Source: Selenomonadaceae bacterium (GTDB taxonomy: Bacteria > Bacillota > Negativicutes > Selenomonadales > Selenomonadaceae). Taken from it: DNA of 64,000 nucleotides. The stretch covers positions 1-64,000 of the forward strand of contig JAFRRH010000064.1 in assembly GCA_017428215.1 (NCBI GenBank), in the 5' to 3' direction. The position numbers were made by a program, and so were the translations under genes. Below the pieces are notes generated by a model, which searched no databases, was not told the DNA's origin, and was given only the letters and a program-made list of their open reading frames with translations. Positions 37,116 to 45,932 of the stretch are shown here, piece after piece. Within the stretch, counting starts at the first letter, position 1, and each line of letters opens with the position of its first letter.

Positions 37116-37679
37116 ATGAAAAATTTGCCGAACAAAGAATACAATCCTTGCGGCGATTTGACGGGCAGGGAACGCGAACTTTGCGACGAGGCGACTCAAA
37201 ATTATTTTAACCTGCCGTTCGTGGAAGTTATGCGAGCGGTCTCTGTCAAAGCTGTTGCCGAGCTTGAACACGAGGAAAATTTTCGCAACGTTGACGCGCT
37301 GAAAAATTGGGCGGATTATAATCTTAATGTGGTTGAGTGGCGAGCAAATTTGAATTTTGACACGTTTACGCCGTTGCAAGCGGGCATTTGTAAATATTTG
37401 GTTCATCTTCTTTACGAAAATCGCTACAACATTCATTACAACGCGCTTGCTAATTATTGCCGCACGCTTGACGACAAAGTTTTTCCCGCCTCTTTGACTG
37501 ATGAGAAACTTGAGCAAAAAATAAATTCGATTGCGCAAGGGGCGCATTATTCTTCGCGAGTCAACGATTTAATCGAAAGCCTTTTCCAATTTCTCAAGAC
37601 CTCCAAAGGTTTCAAAGTTTCCAACGCCGCTTTGGCTGTCGATGTTTTAGATGATGTTACTGATGTGTTCGATTGGTAA
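37116..37679 (+). CDS. Unknown protein downstream of the exporter
   Basis: 187 residues starting 4 bases after the exporter stop, so co-transcribed. The sequence is soluble and mostly helical in appearance, with KNLPNKEYNPCGDLTGRERE near the N-terminus and NYCRTLDDKVFPASLTDEKL later. There is no signal peptide or membrane segment. I recognise no family. A tRNA-Pro follows behind its own promoter. Confidence 0.6.
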   Translation: MKNLPNKEYNPCGDLTGRERELCDEATQNYFNLPFVEVMRAVSVKAVAELEHEENFRNVDALKNWADYNLNVVEWRANLNFDTFTPLQAGICKYLVHLLYENRYNIHYNALANYCRTLDDKVFPASLTDEKLEQKINSIAQGAHYSSRVNDLIESLFQFLKTSKGFKVSNAALAVDVLDDVTDVFDW

Positions 37680-37697
37680 ATTTATTTTAGCGCGGGC

Positions 37698-37726
37698 TTG
37701 CAATTTGAAAATTCGTCTGTTATAAT
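37698..37726 (+). promoter_or_regulatory. Promoter of tRNA-Pro
   Basis: TTGCAA at 37698-37703 and TATAAT at 37721-37726 with a 17-base spacer, 13 bases before the tRNA. Confidence 0.75.
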
Positions 37727-37739
37727 CGCAAATGCTTTA

Positions 37740-37816
37740 CGGGTTGTGGCTCAGTTTGGTAGAGCACCGTGTTCGGGACGCGGGGGTCGCAGGTTCAAAT
37801 CCTGTCAACCCGACCA
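37740..37816 (+). tRNA. tRNA-Pro (CGG)
   Basis: A 77-base cloverleaf. Acceptor CGGGTTG pairs with CAACCCG, the anticodon loop is TTCGGGA giving anticodon CGG, the T arm is GCAGGTTCAAATCCTGT, and the ACCA end is encoded. Confidence 0.94.
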
Positions 37817-37829
37817 ATACAGAAATTCC

Positions 37830-37856
37830 AAGGCGGGAGTTCACAGCTTCCGCCTT
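37830..37856 (+). terminator. Hairpin after tRNA-Pro
   Basis: AAGGCGGGAG pairs with CTTCCGCCTT (ten pairs, one G-U) around a seven-base loop. The following T-run is poor, so it may terminate only partly or stabilise the tRNA precursor end. Confidence 0.5.
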
Positions 37857-37876
37857 TAACGTTTAAGGAGTTTATC

Positions 37877-38779
37877 ATGAAAAAAATTCTTGTGATAATA
37901 TTTTGGCTGTGCTGTGTTGCCTACGCCGTCGGTGATTATTTTGTAACTTTTGCTCTGGAGCGCGGAGAAGATTTATCGCCGCCGAAGGCTTGCGCAAATA
38001 TCGCTGACCCAAATTTGAAAGCTCCGCCCATTCCTAACTTTCCTGCAGAAGATTGGACGATGGAAAGCTTTGACGGGCTGAAACTTCACGCAAAAAAATT
38101 TTCTCCCGCTGAAAGTTCCAATAATTGGGCAATTCTCATTCACGGCTACGGACGCGACGGAACTTATGCTTATGATTACGCAGAGGAATATTTGAAGCGC
38201 GGCTGGAATGTTTTAGTTCCGGATTTGCGCGCCTCCGGCGAAAGTGAGGGCAAATTCATCACTATGGGCGCGTTGGAAAGTCGTGACGTTTTCGATTGGG
38301 CGGCGAAAATTTCTGCTGACAATCCCGACACGAAAATTATTTTGCACGGCGTTTCTATGGGCGCAGCAACGGCTTTGATGACTGCCGCCCTTGAGCCAAA
38401 AAATTTATGCGCCGTCGTAGAGGATTGCGGCTATACTTCTGCTTATGAAATGTTTACCGCGCAACTTAATAAAATTTTCGGACTTCCGGAGTATCCCGTT
38501 ATGCCCTGCGCGAATACCGTTTGCAAAATAAAAACCAGCGTAAAAATTTCTGACGCCGCGCCGATTGACAGCGTTGATAAAATTAAAGTGCCGATACTTT
38601 TTATACACGGCGACGCGGACGGATTAGTTCCCTTTGAAATGATGACCGAACTTTTCGATAAAGCCACCGCGCCTAAAGAAAAATTTATAGTGGAGGGCGC
38701 AGGTCATGCCGACGCCAAAAGAAAAAATCCTGCTGTGTACTTTGATAAAGTTTTTACGTTCTTGGAGGCAAATCTATGA
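37877..38779 (+). CDS. Alpha/beta hydrolase, membrane-anchored
   Basis: 300 residues from ATG at 37877 with AAGGAG upstream; the longer frame reads through the tRNA. An N-terminal hydrophobic segment (KKILVIIFWLCCVAYAVGDY) acts as signal or anchor. The hydrolase fold follows: AILIHGYGRDGTYAY (oxyanion), LVPDLRASGESEG, nucleophile Ser in LHGVSMGAATALM, FIHGDADGLVPF (Asp) and GAGHADAKRKN (His). It resembles YqkD/BEM46-like hydrolases. The substrate is unknown. Its end overlaps pth by 4 bases. Confidence 0.87.
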   Translation: MKKILVIIFWLCCVAYAVGDYFVTFALERGEDLSPPKACANIADPNLKAPPIPNFPAEDWTMESFDGLKLHAKKFSPAESSNNWAILIHGYGRDGTYAYDYAEEYLKRGWNVLVPDLRASGESEGKFITMGALESRDVFDWAAKISADNPDTKIILHGVSMGAATALMTAALEPKNLCAVVEDCGYTSAYEMFTAQLNKIFGLPEYPVMPCANTVCKIKTSVKISDAAPIDSVDKIKVPILFIHGDADGLVPFEMMTELFDKATAPKEKFIVEGAGHADAKRKNPAVYFDKVFTFLEANL

Positions 38780-39387
38780 AAATCTTTGTCGGACTTGGTA
38801 ATCCTACGCCCGAATATGCCAAAACTAAACACAACGTCGGCTTTATGTTGGCTGACAGATTAGCTAAAGAAATTTCCGCCGAAAATTGGCACGAAAAATT
38901 TAATGCACTCGTCGCTGAAAGTTTTTTTGACGGCGAAAAAATTTTAATCGTTAAGCCACAAACTTTTATGAACTTGAGCGGCGAGGCGGTCGCGCCTATC
39001 GTAAATTTTTATAAACTTGGCGTTCAAAATCTCGTCGTTGCGCATGATGATATGGATTTGCCGCTCGGAATGATTCGTTTGCGTCCAAAAGGTTCGGGCG
39101 GCGGTCATCACGGCATTGAATCAATTATTCAACATCTCGGCGGCGTACAAAATTTTCCTCGCGTGCGAATTGGTGTTGGGCGTCCGCCACAAAATTGGAC
39201 AGTCAATCATCACGTCTTAAGCCCGTTTACTCAAGAAGACGCCGAAAAAATTTCTGAAACGCTTGATGAACTCGTGCCCGCTGTTCTGTGCATTTTTAAA
39301 GAGGGAATCAATAACGCCATGAATAAATTTAATCCAAAGAGGCAAAAAGCTAATGAGCAATCGGATAACAGCGTTGATAGCCAATGA
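38776..39387 (+). CDS. pth: Peptidyl-tRNA hydrolase
   Basis: 203 residues, slightly longer than usual because of a polar tail. Motifs are FVGLGNPTPEYAKTKHNVGF (catalytic His and an Asn), PQTFMNLSGEAV, VAHDDMDLPLG and GSGGGHHGIESI. It releases tRNA from stalled peptidyl-tRNA. The start overlaps the hydrolase stop, and the tail overlaps the start of the radical SAM gene by 35 bases. Confidence 0.94.
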   Translation: MKIFVGLGNPTPEYAKTKHNVGFMLADRLAKEISAENWHEKFNALVAESFFDGEKILIVKPQTFMNLSGEAVAPIVNFYKLGVQNLVVAHDDMDLPLGMIRLRPKGSGGGHHGIESIIQHLGGVQNFPRVRIGVGRPPQNWTVNHHVLSPFTQEDAEKISETLDELVPAVLCIFKEGINNAMNKFNPKRQKANEQSDNSVDSQ

Positions 39388-40591
39388 CGCGGGCGAAATT
39401 TTCGACGTACCGGAGGCGGAAGGCGTTGGGCGCGTTGGCGAAAAATTTTTCAAGCTCCAGCCCAAAGATTTAATCAAACTGCCTGATTCCGCCGATTTAA
39501 TGTTCTTGCCACAACGTCAAGCAATCGGGTTTCGGCGCGGTGAATTTTTTTCGTTAGAAGGGCAAGCCGTTTCAGCCATTTTGCCGCAAGGTTACACACG
39601 GACGCACCTCCCAGCTTTTAAAAAAATTCCCAATGCTCAAATTTTGCCGCTGTACGGTTATACTGCTGTCGTCTTGTACAAAGATGAATTGCATGCCGCC
39701 GCTCTTTACACCGACGAAAATCATAAATGGAATCCTGAACACTACAACACGCCAAAACTTAAAAATTTTATTCGGCGCGTCAAAAAAGATTTGCCTAACA
39801 ATCGAATCGTTGCGCAGGTTGCTAATTGTTCGTTGAAATGGCATTGCTTAACCGCGCAGAATTTATTTTATCGGCGTTGGGAATGTGGAGTGCCGACTTC
39901 GCCAACTTGCAATGCAAATTGTTTAGGTTGTATTTCCTTGCAAGCCGCCGAATGTTGTCCGAGTCCGCAAAGCCGTATAACTTTTAATCCGACTGTTGAG
40001 GAAATTGCTGACGTTGGGATTTACCATTTGAATCACTCGGCGGAGGGAATTATTAGTTTCGGGCAAGGTTGCGAGGGCGAACCGTCGCTTATGGCGGAAA
40101 ATATCTGCGCGGCGATAAAAAAAATTCGTGCGACAACTTCAAAAGGGCAAATTAACATTAACACCAACGCGGGCTTCACGGCGGGCATAAAAAAAATCGT
40201 CGACGCGGGTTTAAATTCTATGCGCGTCTCGATTATCAGCGCGAATGCCGATAATTATCAAAAATATTACCGCGCAGGTTACAAACTCGACGCCGTGAAA
40301 AATTCTATTCGCTACGCCTTAGATAAAAATGTTCACGTTTCGTTGAATATGCTTTATATGCCGGGCTTTAACGACCGTGAATCGGAATTTGCCGCGTGGA
40401 AAAATTTTTTAGAAGAATTGCCCGTGCAAATGATTCAGATTAGAAATTTGAACTATGACCCCGACGAATTTTTTACCGTCATGCCGCCCGATAAAAATTT
40501 TCTCGGCACCAAAAAATTTCTCCACGAACTTCAAAAGATTTTTCCTGCTTTGATGATTGGAAATTTCAGCCACTACTTACCCAATCAATAA
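39353..40591 (+). CDS. Radical SAM protein, unknown specificity
   Basis: 412 residues with AAGAGGCAAAAAGCT upstream. The iron-sulfur motif is Cys186-x3-Cys190-x2-Cys193 (SPTCNANCLGCISL), preceded by about 180 residues that match no domain I know, then a TIM-barrel core (ISFGQGCEGEPSLM, GQININTNAGFTAGIKKI, SMRVSIISANADNY, HVSLNMLYMPGFNDRE). Extra cysteines (NCSLKWHCL, ECCPSP) flank the motif. The GQGCEGEP segment resembles the SAM-binding GGE region. The substrate is unknown. It is translationally coupled to pth and precedes priA. Confidence 0.82.
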   Translation: MSNRITALIANDAGEIFDVPEAEGVGRVGEKFFKLQPKDLIKLPDSADLMFLPQRQAIGFRRGEFFSLEGQAVSAILPQGYTRTHLPAFKKIPNAQILPLYGYTAVVLYKDELHAAALYTDENHKWNPEHYNTPKLKNFIRRVKKDLPNNRIVAQVANCSLKWHCLTAQNLFYRRWECGVPTSPTCNANCLGCISLQAAECCPSPQSRITFNPTVEEIADVGIYHLNHSAEGIISFGQGCEGEPSLMAENICAAIKKIRATTSKGQININTNAGFTAGIKKIVDAGLNSMRVSIISANADNYQKYYRAGYKLDAVKNSIRYALDKNVHVSLNMLYMPGFNDRESEFAAWKNFLEELPVQMIQIRNLNYDPDEFFTVMPPDKNFLGTKKFLHELQKIFPALMIGNFSHYLPNQ

Positions 40592-40608
40592 ATATTTGGA
40601 GGAAATGA

Positions 40609-42804
40609 ATGATAATCTCTGATATTTGCGTAAATGTCACGGCGAACAGCGTACAACAAAATTTTATATATCTGGTGCCTGAACGCCTAAAATTTTTATC
40701 GGCGGGCTGGCGAGTATTCGTCCCATTCGGAGCGCAAAAATTGGACGGATTTATAATAAATATTCGTGATGTCGACGACGGAACAAAATTTCCATTTGAG
40801 CTTAAAGAAATAATCGACGCAATCGACGATGAGGCGTGGTTTACGCAAGAAATGATGAACGCGGCGCATTGGCTATCAGAATTTTATTTATGCCCGCTGT
40901 CAATGGCAATGGGATTATTTATGCCAGGTCGTCGCGGCAAAAAAATATCTGTGCGCCTTGAAAAAATTTATAAACTCGCGCAAGCTTTCGACGCGGTGGA
41001 ATTCAAGGGTACGCCTGCGCGGCTCAAATTTCTAAAATTATTATCGGAGCGTGGCGAAGTTAGAAGAACGGAATTTGCCGAACAAAAAATATCGTTGGAC
41101 ACGTTAAAAAAATTAATCGACGCGGGCTATGTCGAAGTTGAAGAACGCAGAATATTACGCGATAGCTATTCGCTGATAAAATCAGTTCCGCGCAAATTTG
41201 AATTAACCGACGAGCAAACGACGGCAATAAAATCTGTGGAAGAATTTATCTTGACGCGGCAATTTCAAGGATTTTTACTTTACGGGGTGACAGGTTCGGG
41301 TAAAACGCAAGTTTATATCGAGCTTGCGAAAACCACACGGCAATTTGGTCGGCGCGTAATAATTTTAGTACCGGAAATCGCGTTGACTGGACAAATCGTC
41401 ATGAACTTTAGAGCGTATTTTAATGACGTGGCAGTAATTCACAGTCGGTTAAGTGTCGAGGAGCGCAGTGACACTTTCCACAAGATACGCAATGGCGAAG
41501 TCGGAATAGTAATCGGGGCACGTTCGGCACTTTTTACGCCGATTGATAATGTTGGCTTAATCGTAATGGACGAGGAGCAAGATAATTCGTATAAGCAAGA
41601 AATGGCGCCGCGTTATCATGCACGAATTGTGGCAGAGAAATTTGCAAAATTTCATGACGCGGCGATAGTCTTCGGTTCAGCGACGCCGAGTTTAGAAAGT
41701 TTTTATCGGGCGCAACATGGCGAATTAATTTTATTAAAAATGCCGCGCAGAGTTTTAAATAATCCATTGCCGGAAGTGGAACGTGTAGACATGCGCGGCG
41801 AACTTAGAGCGGGTAATCGTTCCGTATTAAGTCGAAAATTGATTGAACTGCTGAAAAAAACTTTAGCAGACAGGCAACAGGCGATAATACTTTTAAATCG
41901 GCGCGGTTGGTCAACGGTGGTAATGTGCAGGTCTTGCGGCGAGGTTGCCAAATGTCCCGATTGTGGCTTGCCAATGACTTATCACGCTGACGGAAAATTA
42001 CTTTGTCATCGTTGCGAGGTAGAATCCGCGCCGCCTGAAATTTGCCCTAAGTGCGGAAGTAAGCACATAAAATTTTTGGGCACGGGTACGGAAAAGTTAG
42101 AAAAGGCATTGGAAAATTCTTTACCGGACGCGAGAATTTTACGAATGGATAGAGATTCGACGGGCGGCAAGTTCGGACATAAAAAAATTTTGGATTCATT
42201 CGCGGCGCACGAGTTTGATATTTTATTTGGGACGCAAATGGTTGCAAAGGGGCACGACATCAGCGGCGTAACGGCGGTTGGGATTTTGAGTGCAGACGCG
42301 GCGTTGAGCTTTTCAAACTTTCGAGCGGCGGAAAATGGTTTCACTCTGATAACGCAGGCGGCAGGTCGAGCAGGTCGTGCGGATTTACCTGGAAAAGTTA
42401 TCGTTCAAGCTTACGACATAAACGCGGCGGCAATTCGATTCGGTTGCGAGCAAAGTTACGAAAAATTTTATGCAAACGAGTTGCCACAACGCAAAGAAGT
42501 ATTTTTCCCGCCGTTCTGCAGATTAGTTAAGTTGATTTTCATGCACAAAGACGAAACTAAAGCTAAAACTTTTGCAAAAAATGTTCGGGCAGAATTTCGA
42601 GCGGAGGTTACTAAAAAGTCTTCGACACGGCAAGAAATTTTCGGACCAATACCCGCCGCAATCGCCAAATTAAAAGATATTTATCGATTCGTGCTTTTAA
42701 TTAAGTCGGAGGATTTATTGGAGGTTAGGAAATTTTTGCGAGAACACAACTTGCACAAGCGCGAAGACGTTTATATTGACATAGACCCGTTGACGACGGA
42801 TTAA
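40609..42804 (+). CDS. priA: Primosomal protein N' (replication restart helicase PriA)
   Basis: 731 residues. The N-terminal 3'-DNA-binding domain covers about 1-100. The helicase core begins near 205 with LLYGVTGSGKTQVYIELA, EIALTGQIV, IVGARSALF-like (IVIGARSALFTPI), VMDEEQDNSYKQ and GSATPSLESF. A cysteine-rich zinc domain follows (CRSCGEVAKCPDCGLPMTYH, CHRCEVESAPPEICPKCG). GTQMVAKGHDISGVT and QAAGRAGRADLPG are motifs V and VI. It restarts collapsed forks. Its stop overlaps the RecQ-like gene stop from the other strand. Confidence 0.95.
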   Translation: MIISDICVNVTANSVQQNFIYLVPERLKFLSAGWRVFVPFGAQKLDGFIINIRDVDDGTKFPFELKEIIDAIDDEAWFTQEMMNAAHWLSEFYLCPLSMAMGLFMPGRRGKKISVRLEKIYKLAQAFDAVEFKGTPARLKFLKLLSERGEVRRTEFAEQKISLDTLKKLIDAGYVEVEERRILRDSYSLIKSVPRKFELTDEQTTAIKSVEEFILTRQFQGFLLYGVTGSGKTQVYIELAKTTRQFGRRVIILVPEIALTGQIVMNFRAYFNDVAVIHSRLSVEERSDTFHKIRNGEVGIVIGARSALFTPIDNVGLIVMDEEQDNSYKQEMAPRYHARIVAEKFAKFHDAAIVFGSATPSLESFYRAQHGELILLKMPRRVLNNPLPEVERVDMRGELRAGNRSVLSRKLIELLKKTLADRQQAIILLNRRGWSTVVMCRSCGEVAKCPDCGLPMTYHADGKLLCHRCEVESAPPEICPKCGSKHIKFLGTGTEKLEKALENSLPDARILRMDRDSTGGKFGHKKILDSFAAHEFDILFGTQMVAKGHDISGVTAVGILSADAALSFSNFRAAENGFTLITQAAGRAGRADLPGKVIVQAYDINAAAIRFGCEQSYEKFYANELPQRKEVFFPPFCRLVKLIFMHKDETKAKTFAKNVRAEFRAEVTKKSSTRQEIFGPIPAAIAKLKDIYRFVLLIKSEDLLEVRKFLREHNLHKREDVYIDIDPLTTD

Positions 42805-45800
42805 ATTTCGTCGGGGATTTTGCCCAAAAAATAATCTTCCAATAAATTCCAAATCGCCGCGTTGTCAAAATTATTTTCGTAAATGTAAGTGAGCATAGCA
42901 ACCGAAATTTCGTGACGTTTTTTCACCAATTCAAGAATTTTGTTTTGGTATCTGCCGCGAGCGTCGATTATTTTTTTCAAGTTCTTAATCTGATTTATAT
43001 GAATATAAATTTGACTGTTCGAGCCGCCCGTCATCTTGAAATTCAAAACGCCCAACGCCTCCAAAATTCCAAGCACCGTATTAATTTCTTTGGCACGTTT
43101 TGTCGTCGCGTCGGATATGTAAAGTTTACCCTCTTTAGTATCGTTGAAAATTTCTTTGAAAAATTTTTCGACCCATGCAAAATAATATTTCATCGCCTCA
43201 TTGAAACGATAATAAACTTGACCGCTCAAAGAAGTGTCTTGCGCAAAGAGTGGATGTCCCTTCGGATAAAAATTTTTTCTGTAGGAAATCATTGACGCAA
43301 TTAAAACTTCGCAAATATTACGAGCCTTAAATTCGGAAATTTTCATTGCACCAACCAAGTCTTCAACGGAAAGATATTTCATTTCGTCGCTTGATTTATT
43401 CACTACCGCTTTGAATTGCCCGAACAAATTTTTAAAGATTGCGCGGAAGTCCTCTTCAAAAGTTATCTCGACGTACAGCGCGGGTTGAAGAGGATATTTT
43501 TTGTTGAAAGGAAAATCGTCTTTCTTGGAGTAAATCAAATACTTGAACTGCGGAAAAGATTTATCGCGAAAATCTTTCTCCCAAATCATTTGGAGATTCA
43601 CGCGGCAAATATGCAGACTCGGTTCAATCTCCTTTAAACACTCTCCATAGTCTTGCAGAAGATATTTTTGCATGTAAGGATTTATCACAAAGAATCCGAC
43701 AGCGAAAAGCGGTATCGGGCGAACCGTCAGCGGCGAAAATCCCAGTCGTGCCTCAAAATCTTTCTGGATAATCAAAAGCGCGGTCTTGACTTTGTTAATG
43801 CTATTCGCCTCGTCGTTATATCGATCGAAAATGTAAGTAAAATTCTCCGCGTCAAGCAGAAGATTATTTTTTCGTTTGAAACTCCAAAGCTCATAAATTT
43901 TTTTGACGACGGCTATTAACTGATATTTTTTTATCGCCGAAAGTCCGTGCAGACGCTTGATATATTTAAAATCTTTTTTGTCGTAATGATAAAGAGCCTC
44001 ACCGCGCAGATCATTTCTACGAGCCGCACGCCCAATTTCTTGAACGTAATCGCAGACGTTGCCGGTCGGTGCATAGTGCATAACAATTTCAATGTCGTTT
44101 ATGTCAATGCCCATACCGAACGCCTTCGTCGCCAACATAACCAACTTGTCGCCTCTGAAAAATTTTTCGTAGTTCTCGCGCTTATCGTCTCTGTTTAACT
44201 TCCCATGATAAATCGCTACAGTGTCAGAATTATTTCTGTTCTGCAGAATATATTTCGCTGTCTCGATAAGTTGAACTTCGGGAAAATAAATCAGCGTCTT
44301 CCTTTTAAAAATTTTCGCCCGAATGACGGCGTTTTCAAGGTCGGAGAATTTTTCTAGCTCAAATTCGGCGCGTTCACCTGTATTAACTGGAGTTTTGTCG
44401 ATTTTAATTTCAATGTCACCGCGTTTGACGTAGCCCAGATAAGTTATCGGCTCGCGCATGTGCAAAGCGGTTATCGTCTCGTCGTACATATCTTCGACGC
44501 CGCCATAAATTGCCGTCGCCGTGAACGTCGCGATTATAAATGAATGTCCCTTACGATTGCTCTGAACTTTGCGCAACTTCCTGATATGATCTCCCAAATA
44601 CCAATAATCAGCACGAAACTGCTTGCCCCATGTCGTGACGATATGCGCCTCGTCAATGACAACCAATCCAATCGTTCTGTCGCCGATAAGCTGTTCAACG
44701 TCACTGCGACTCAAAAGAGTTTCGGGCGAAATGTAAAGAATATTACAATCGCCCGCCGCTACCTTTTCCACAATTTGATCCTTGAGAATCGGAGAGATGT
44801 CGGAATTAATCGTTGCGGCTTGCCGATAATTTTTCAGTTCAAGATTTTTAACTTGGTCGTTCATTAGTCCGATAAGCGGCGAAATTACGATTGTCATCAG
44901 ATTATATTTTTCGGCGAGATAAATCGCGGGGATTTGGAATATAACGGATTTGCCCGCGCCCGTCGGTGCCGTAACAAAAATATCTTGAATGTCGTTGCCG
45001 TTCATGCAATTTTCTACTTGCTTAACGATGTCGGAGATAATTTGTTCCTGTGAAACGTCAAGGATAATTTTTTTGCCCACATTGAGTTTTTGCAAGTCAT
45101 AGACTTTGAAATTTCTGAAGGAATCGTGATTCCAATAACGCGCCAAAATTTCGGTAAACTCATTTCTGTGTTCAAAACCCCGTTTAAATTCTTCGGGAAG
45201 AACGCGAATAATTTCAATCTGCGCGGCGAGCATTTTCAAGCGTTCGTTGAGTTTTTCCTTATCACCAGCGTAATAATGAGTCCGCACAAAAATTTTTTCG
45301 GGCGTTGCGAAAATAATTTCCCGCAAAAAATTTATGAAGTCTGCCTCCTCCTGCAAGTCAATGAAATTCGGCACGTTGTCAAAATTAATTTCGTCAAGCT
45401 CTTTTGTCGAATCAAACAGATTTAAAGTTTTAACCTTCGGCTCGTTTAAAATTTGCTCGTCGTTATAAGCACCGATTAAAAAATTTCCACAACCTTTGAG
45501 CCAGTTAAAAATATCGATAAGTTTTGAAGCGGTGCCGAGATTTTTTTCTTCAGGCTCTTCGATTATATTTTCAAGCTCGGTAAAATAATCGAGCAGAACT
45601 TTTTTAGTAGCGTCGCTGAATTTACTTTCAATCGGGAATTGCTCCATGAACAAATTATTTTTCAGAACGTAAACCAAATCATATTGCGCTAAGATGAACG
45701 GATTAAGCAAGAGGAATTCTTCGTAAGTCAAAAATTTCCGTTTGCCGTTTGTAAGTTTGATAAAATAATTCAACGGGTCATTTGTTGCCGCCTCTAAATC

Positions 45801-45920
45801 TTCTGAAAAATTTTCGTCGCCAACAAAACTCAGAGGTACTCCCTTCAACACGAAAACATTTTTGCCGCTCGGAATTTTTTCAATCTGTCCGCGCAGGGTT
45901 CTCAAAATTATTTCCTTCAA
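42801..45920 (-). CDS. RecQ-like superfamily II helicase with long N-terminal extension
   Basis: 1039 residues, well above the 600 or so of ordinary RecQ. Residues about 1-310 match no domain I can name. The helicase core covers about 311-660: TAPTGAGKSVIFQIPAIYLA (motif I), VISPLIGLMNDQV, LVVIDEAHIVTTWGKQFRAD (DEAH box), FTATAIYGGVEDMYD, then VAIYHGKLNRDDKRENYEKF and TKAFGMGIDINDIE with QEIGRAARRNDL (motifs V-VI). The C-terminal third has no RecQ zinc cysteines or HRDC domain that I can see. It lies 12 bases after a sigma factor gene in the same direction. A DNA-repair, mobile-element or defence role is possible; none is shown. Confidence 0.78.
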   Translation of the reverse strand: MKEIILRTLRGQIEKIPSGKNVFVLKGVPLSFVGDENFSEDLEAATNDPLNYFIKLTNGKRKFLTYEEFLLLNPFILAQYDLVYVLKNNLFMEQFPIESKFSDATKKVLLDYFTELENIIEEPEEKNLGTASKLIDIFNWLKGCGNFLIGAYNDEQILNEPKVKTLNLFDSTKELDEINFDNVPNFIDLQEEADFINFLREIIFATPEKIFVRTHYYAGDKEKLNERLKMLAAQIEIIRVLPEEFKRGFEHRNEFTEILARYWNHDSFRNFKVYDLQKLNVGKKIILDVSQEQIISDIVKQVENCMNGNDIQDIFVTAPTGAGKSVIFQIPAIYLAEKYNLMTIVISPLIGLMNDQVKNLELKNYRQAATINSDISPILKDQIVEKVAAGDCNILYISPETLLSRSDVEQLIGDRTIGLVVIDEAHIVTTWGKQFRADYWYLGDHIRKLRKVQSNRKGHSFIIATFTATAIYGGVEDMYDETITALHMREPITYLGYVKRGDIEIKIDKTPVNTGERAEFELEKFSDLENAVIRAKIFKRKTLIYFPEVQLIETAKYILQNRNNSDTVAIYHGKLNRDDKRENYEKFFRGDKLVMLATKAFGMGIDINDIEIVMHYAPTGNVCDYVQEIGRAARRNDLRGEALYHYDKKDFKYIKRLHGLSAIKKYQLIAVVKKIYELWSFKRKNNLLLDAENFTYIFDRYNDEANSINKVKTALLIIQKDFEARLGFSPLTVRPIPLFAVGFFVINPYMQKYLLQDYGECLKEIEPSLHICRVNLQMIWEKDFRDKSFPQFKYLIYSKKDDFPFNKKYPLQPALYVEITFEEDFRAIFKNLFGQFKAVVNKSSDEMKYLSVEDLVGAMKISEFKARNICEVLIASMISYRKNFYPKGHPLFAQDTSLSGQVYYRFNEAMKYYFAWVEKFFKEIFNDTKEGKLYISDATTKRAKEINTVLGILEALGVLNFKMTGGSNSQIYIHINQIKNLKKIIDARGRYQNKILELVKKRHEISVAMLTYIYENNFDNAAIWNLLEDYFLGKIPDEI

Positions 45921-45932
45921 AAAAATCTCTCC

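Noticed and set aside
37769..37876. N-terminal extension of the alpha/beta hydrolase
   Set aside because: It would be translated from tRNA-Pro sequence; the ATG at 37877 has its own ribosome site and starts the signal peptide.
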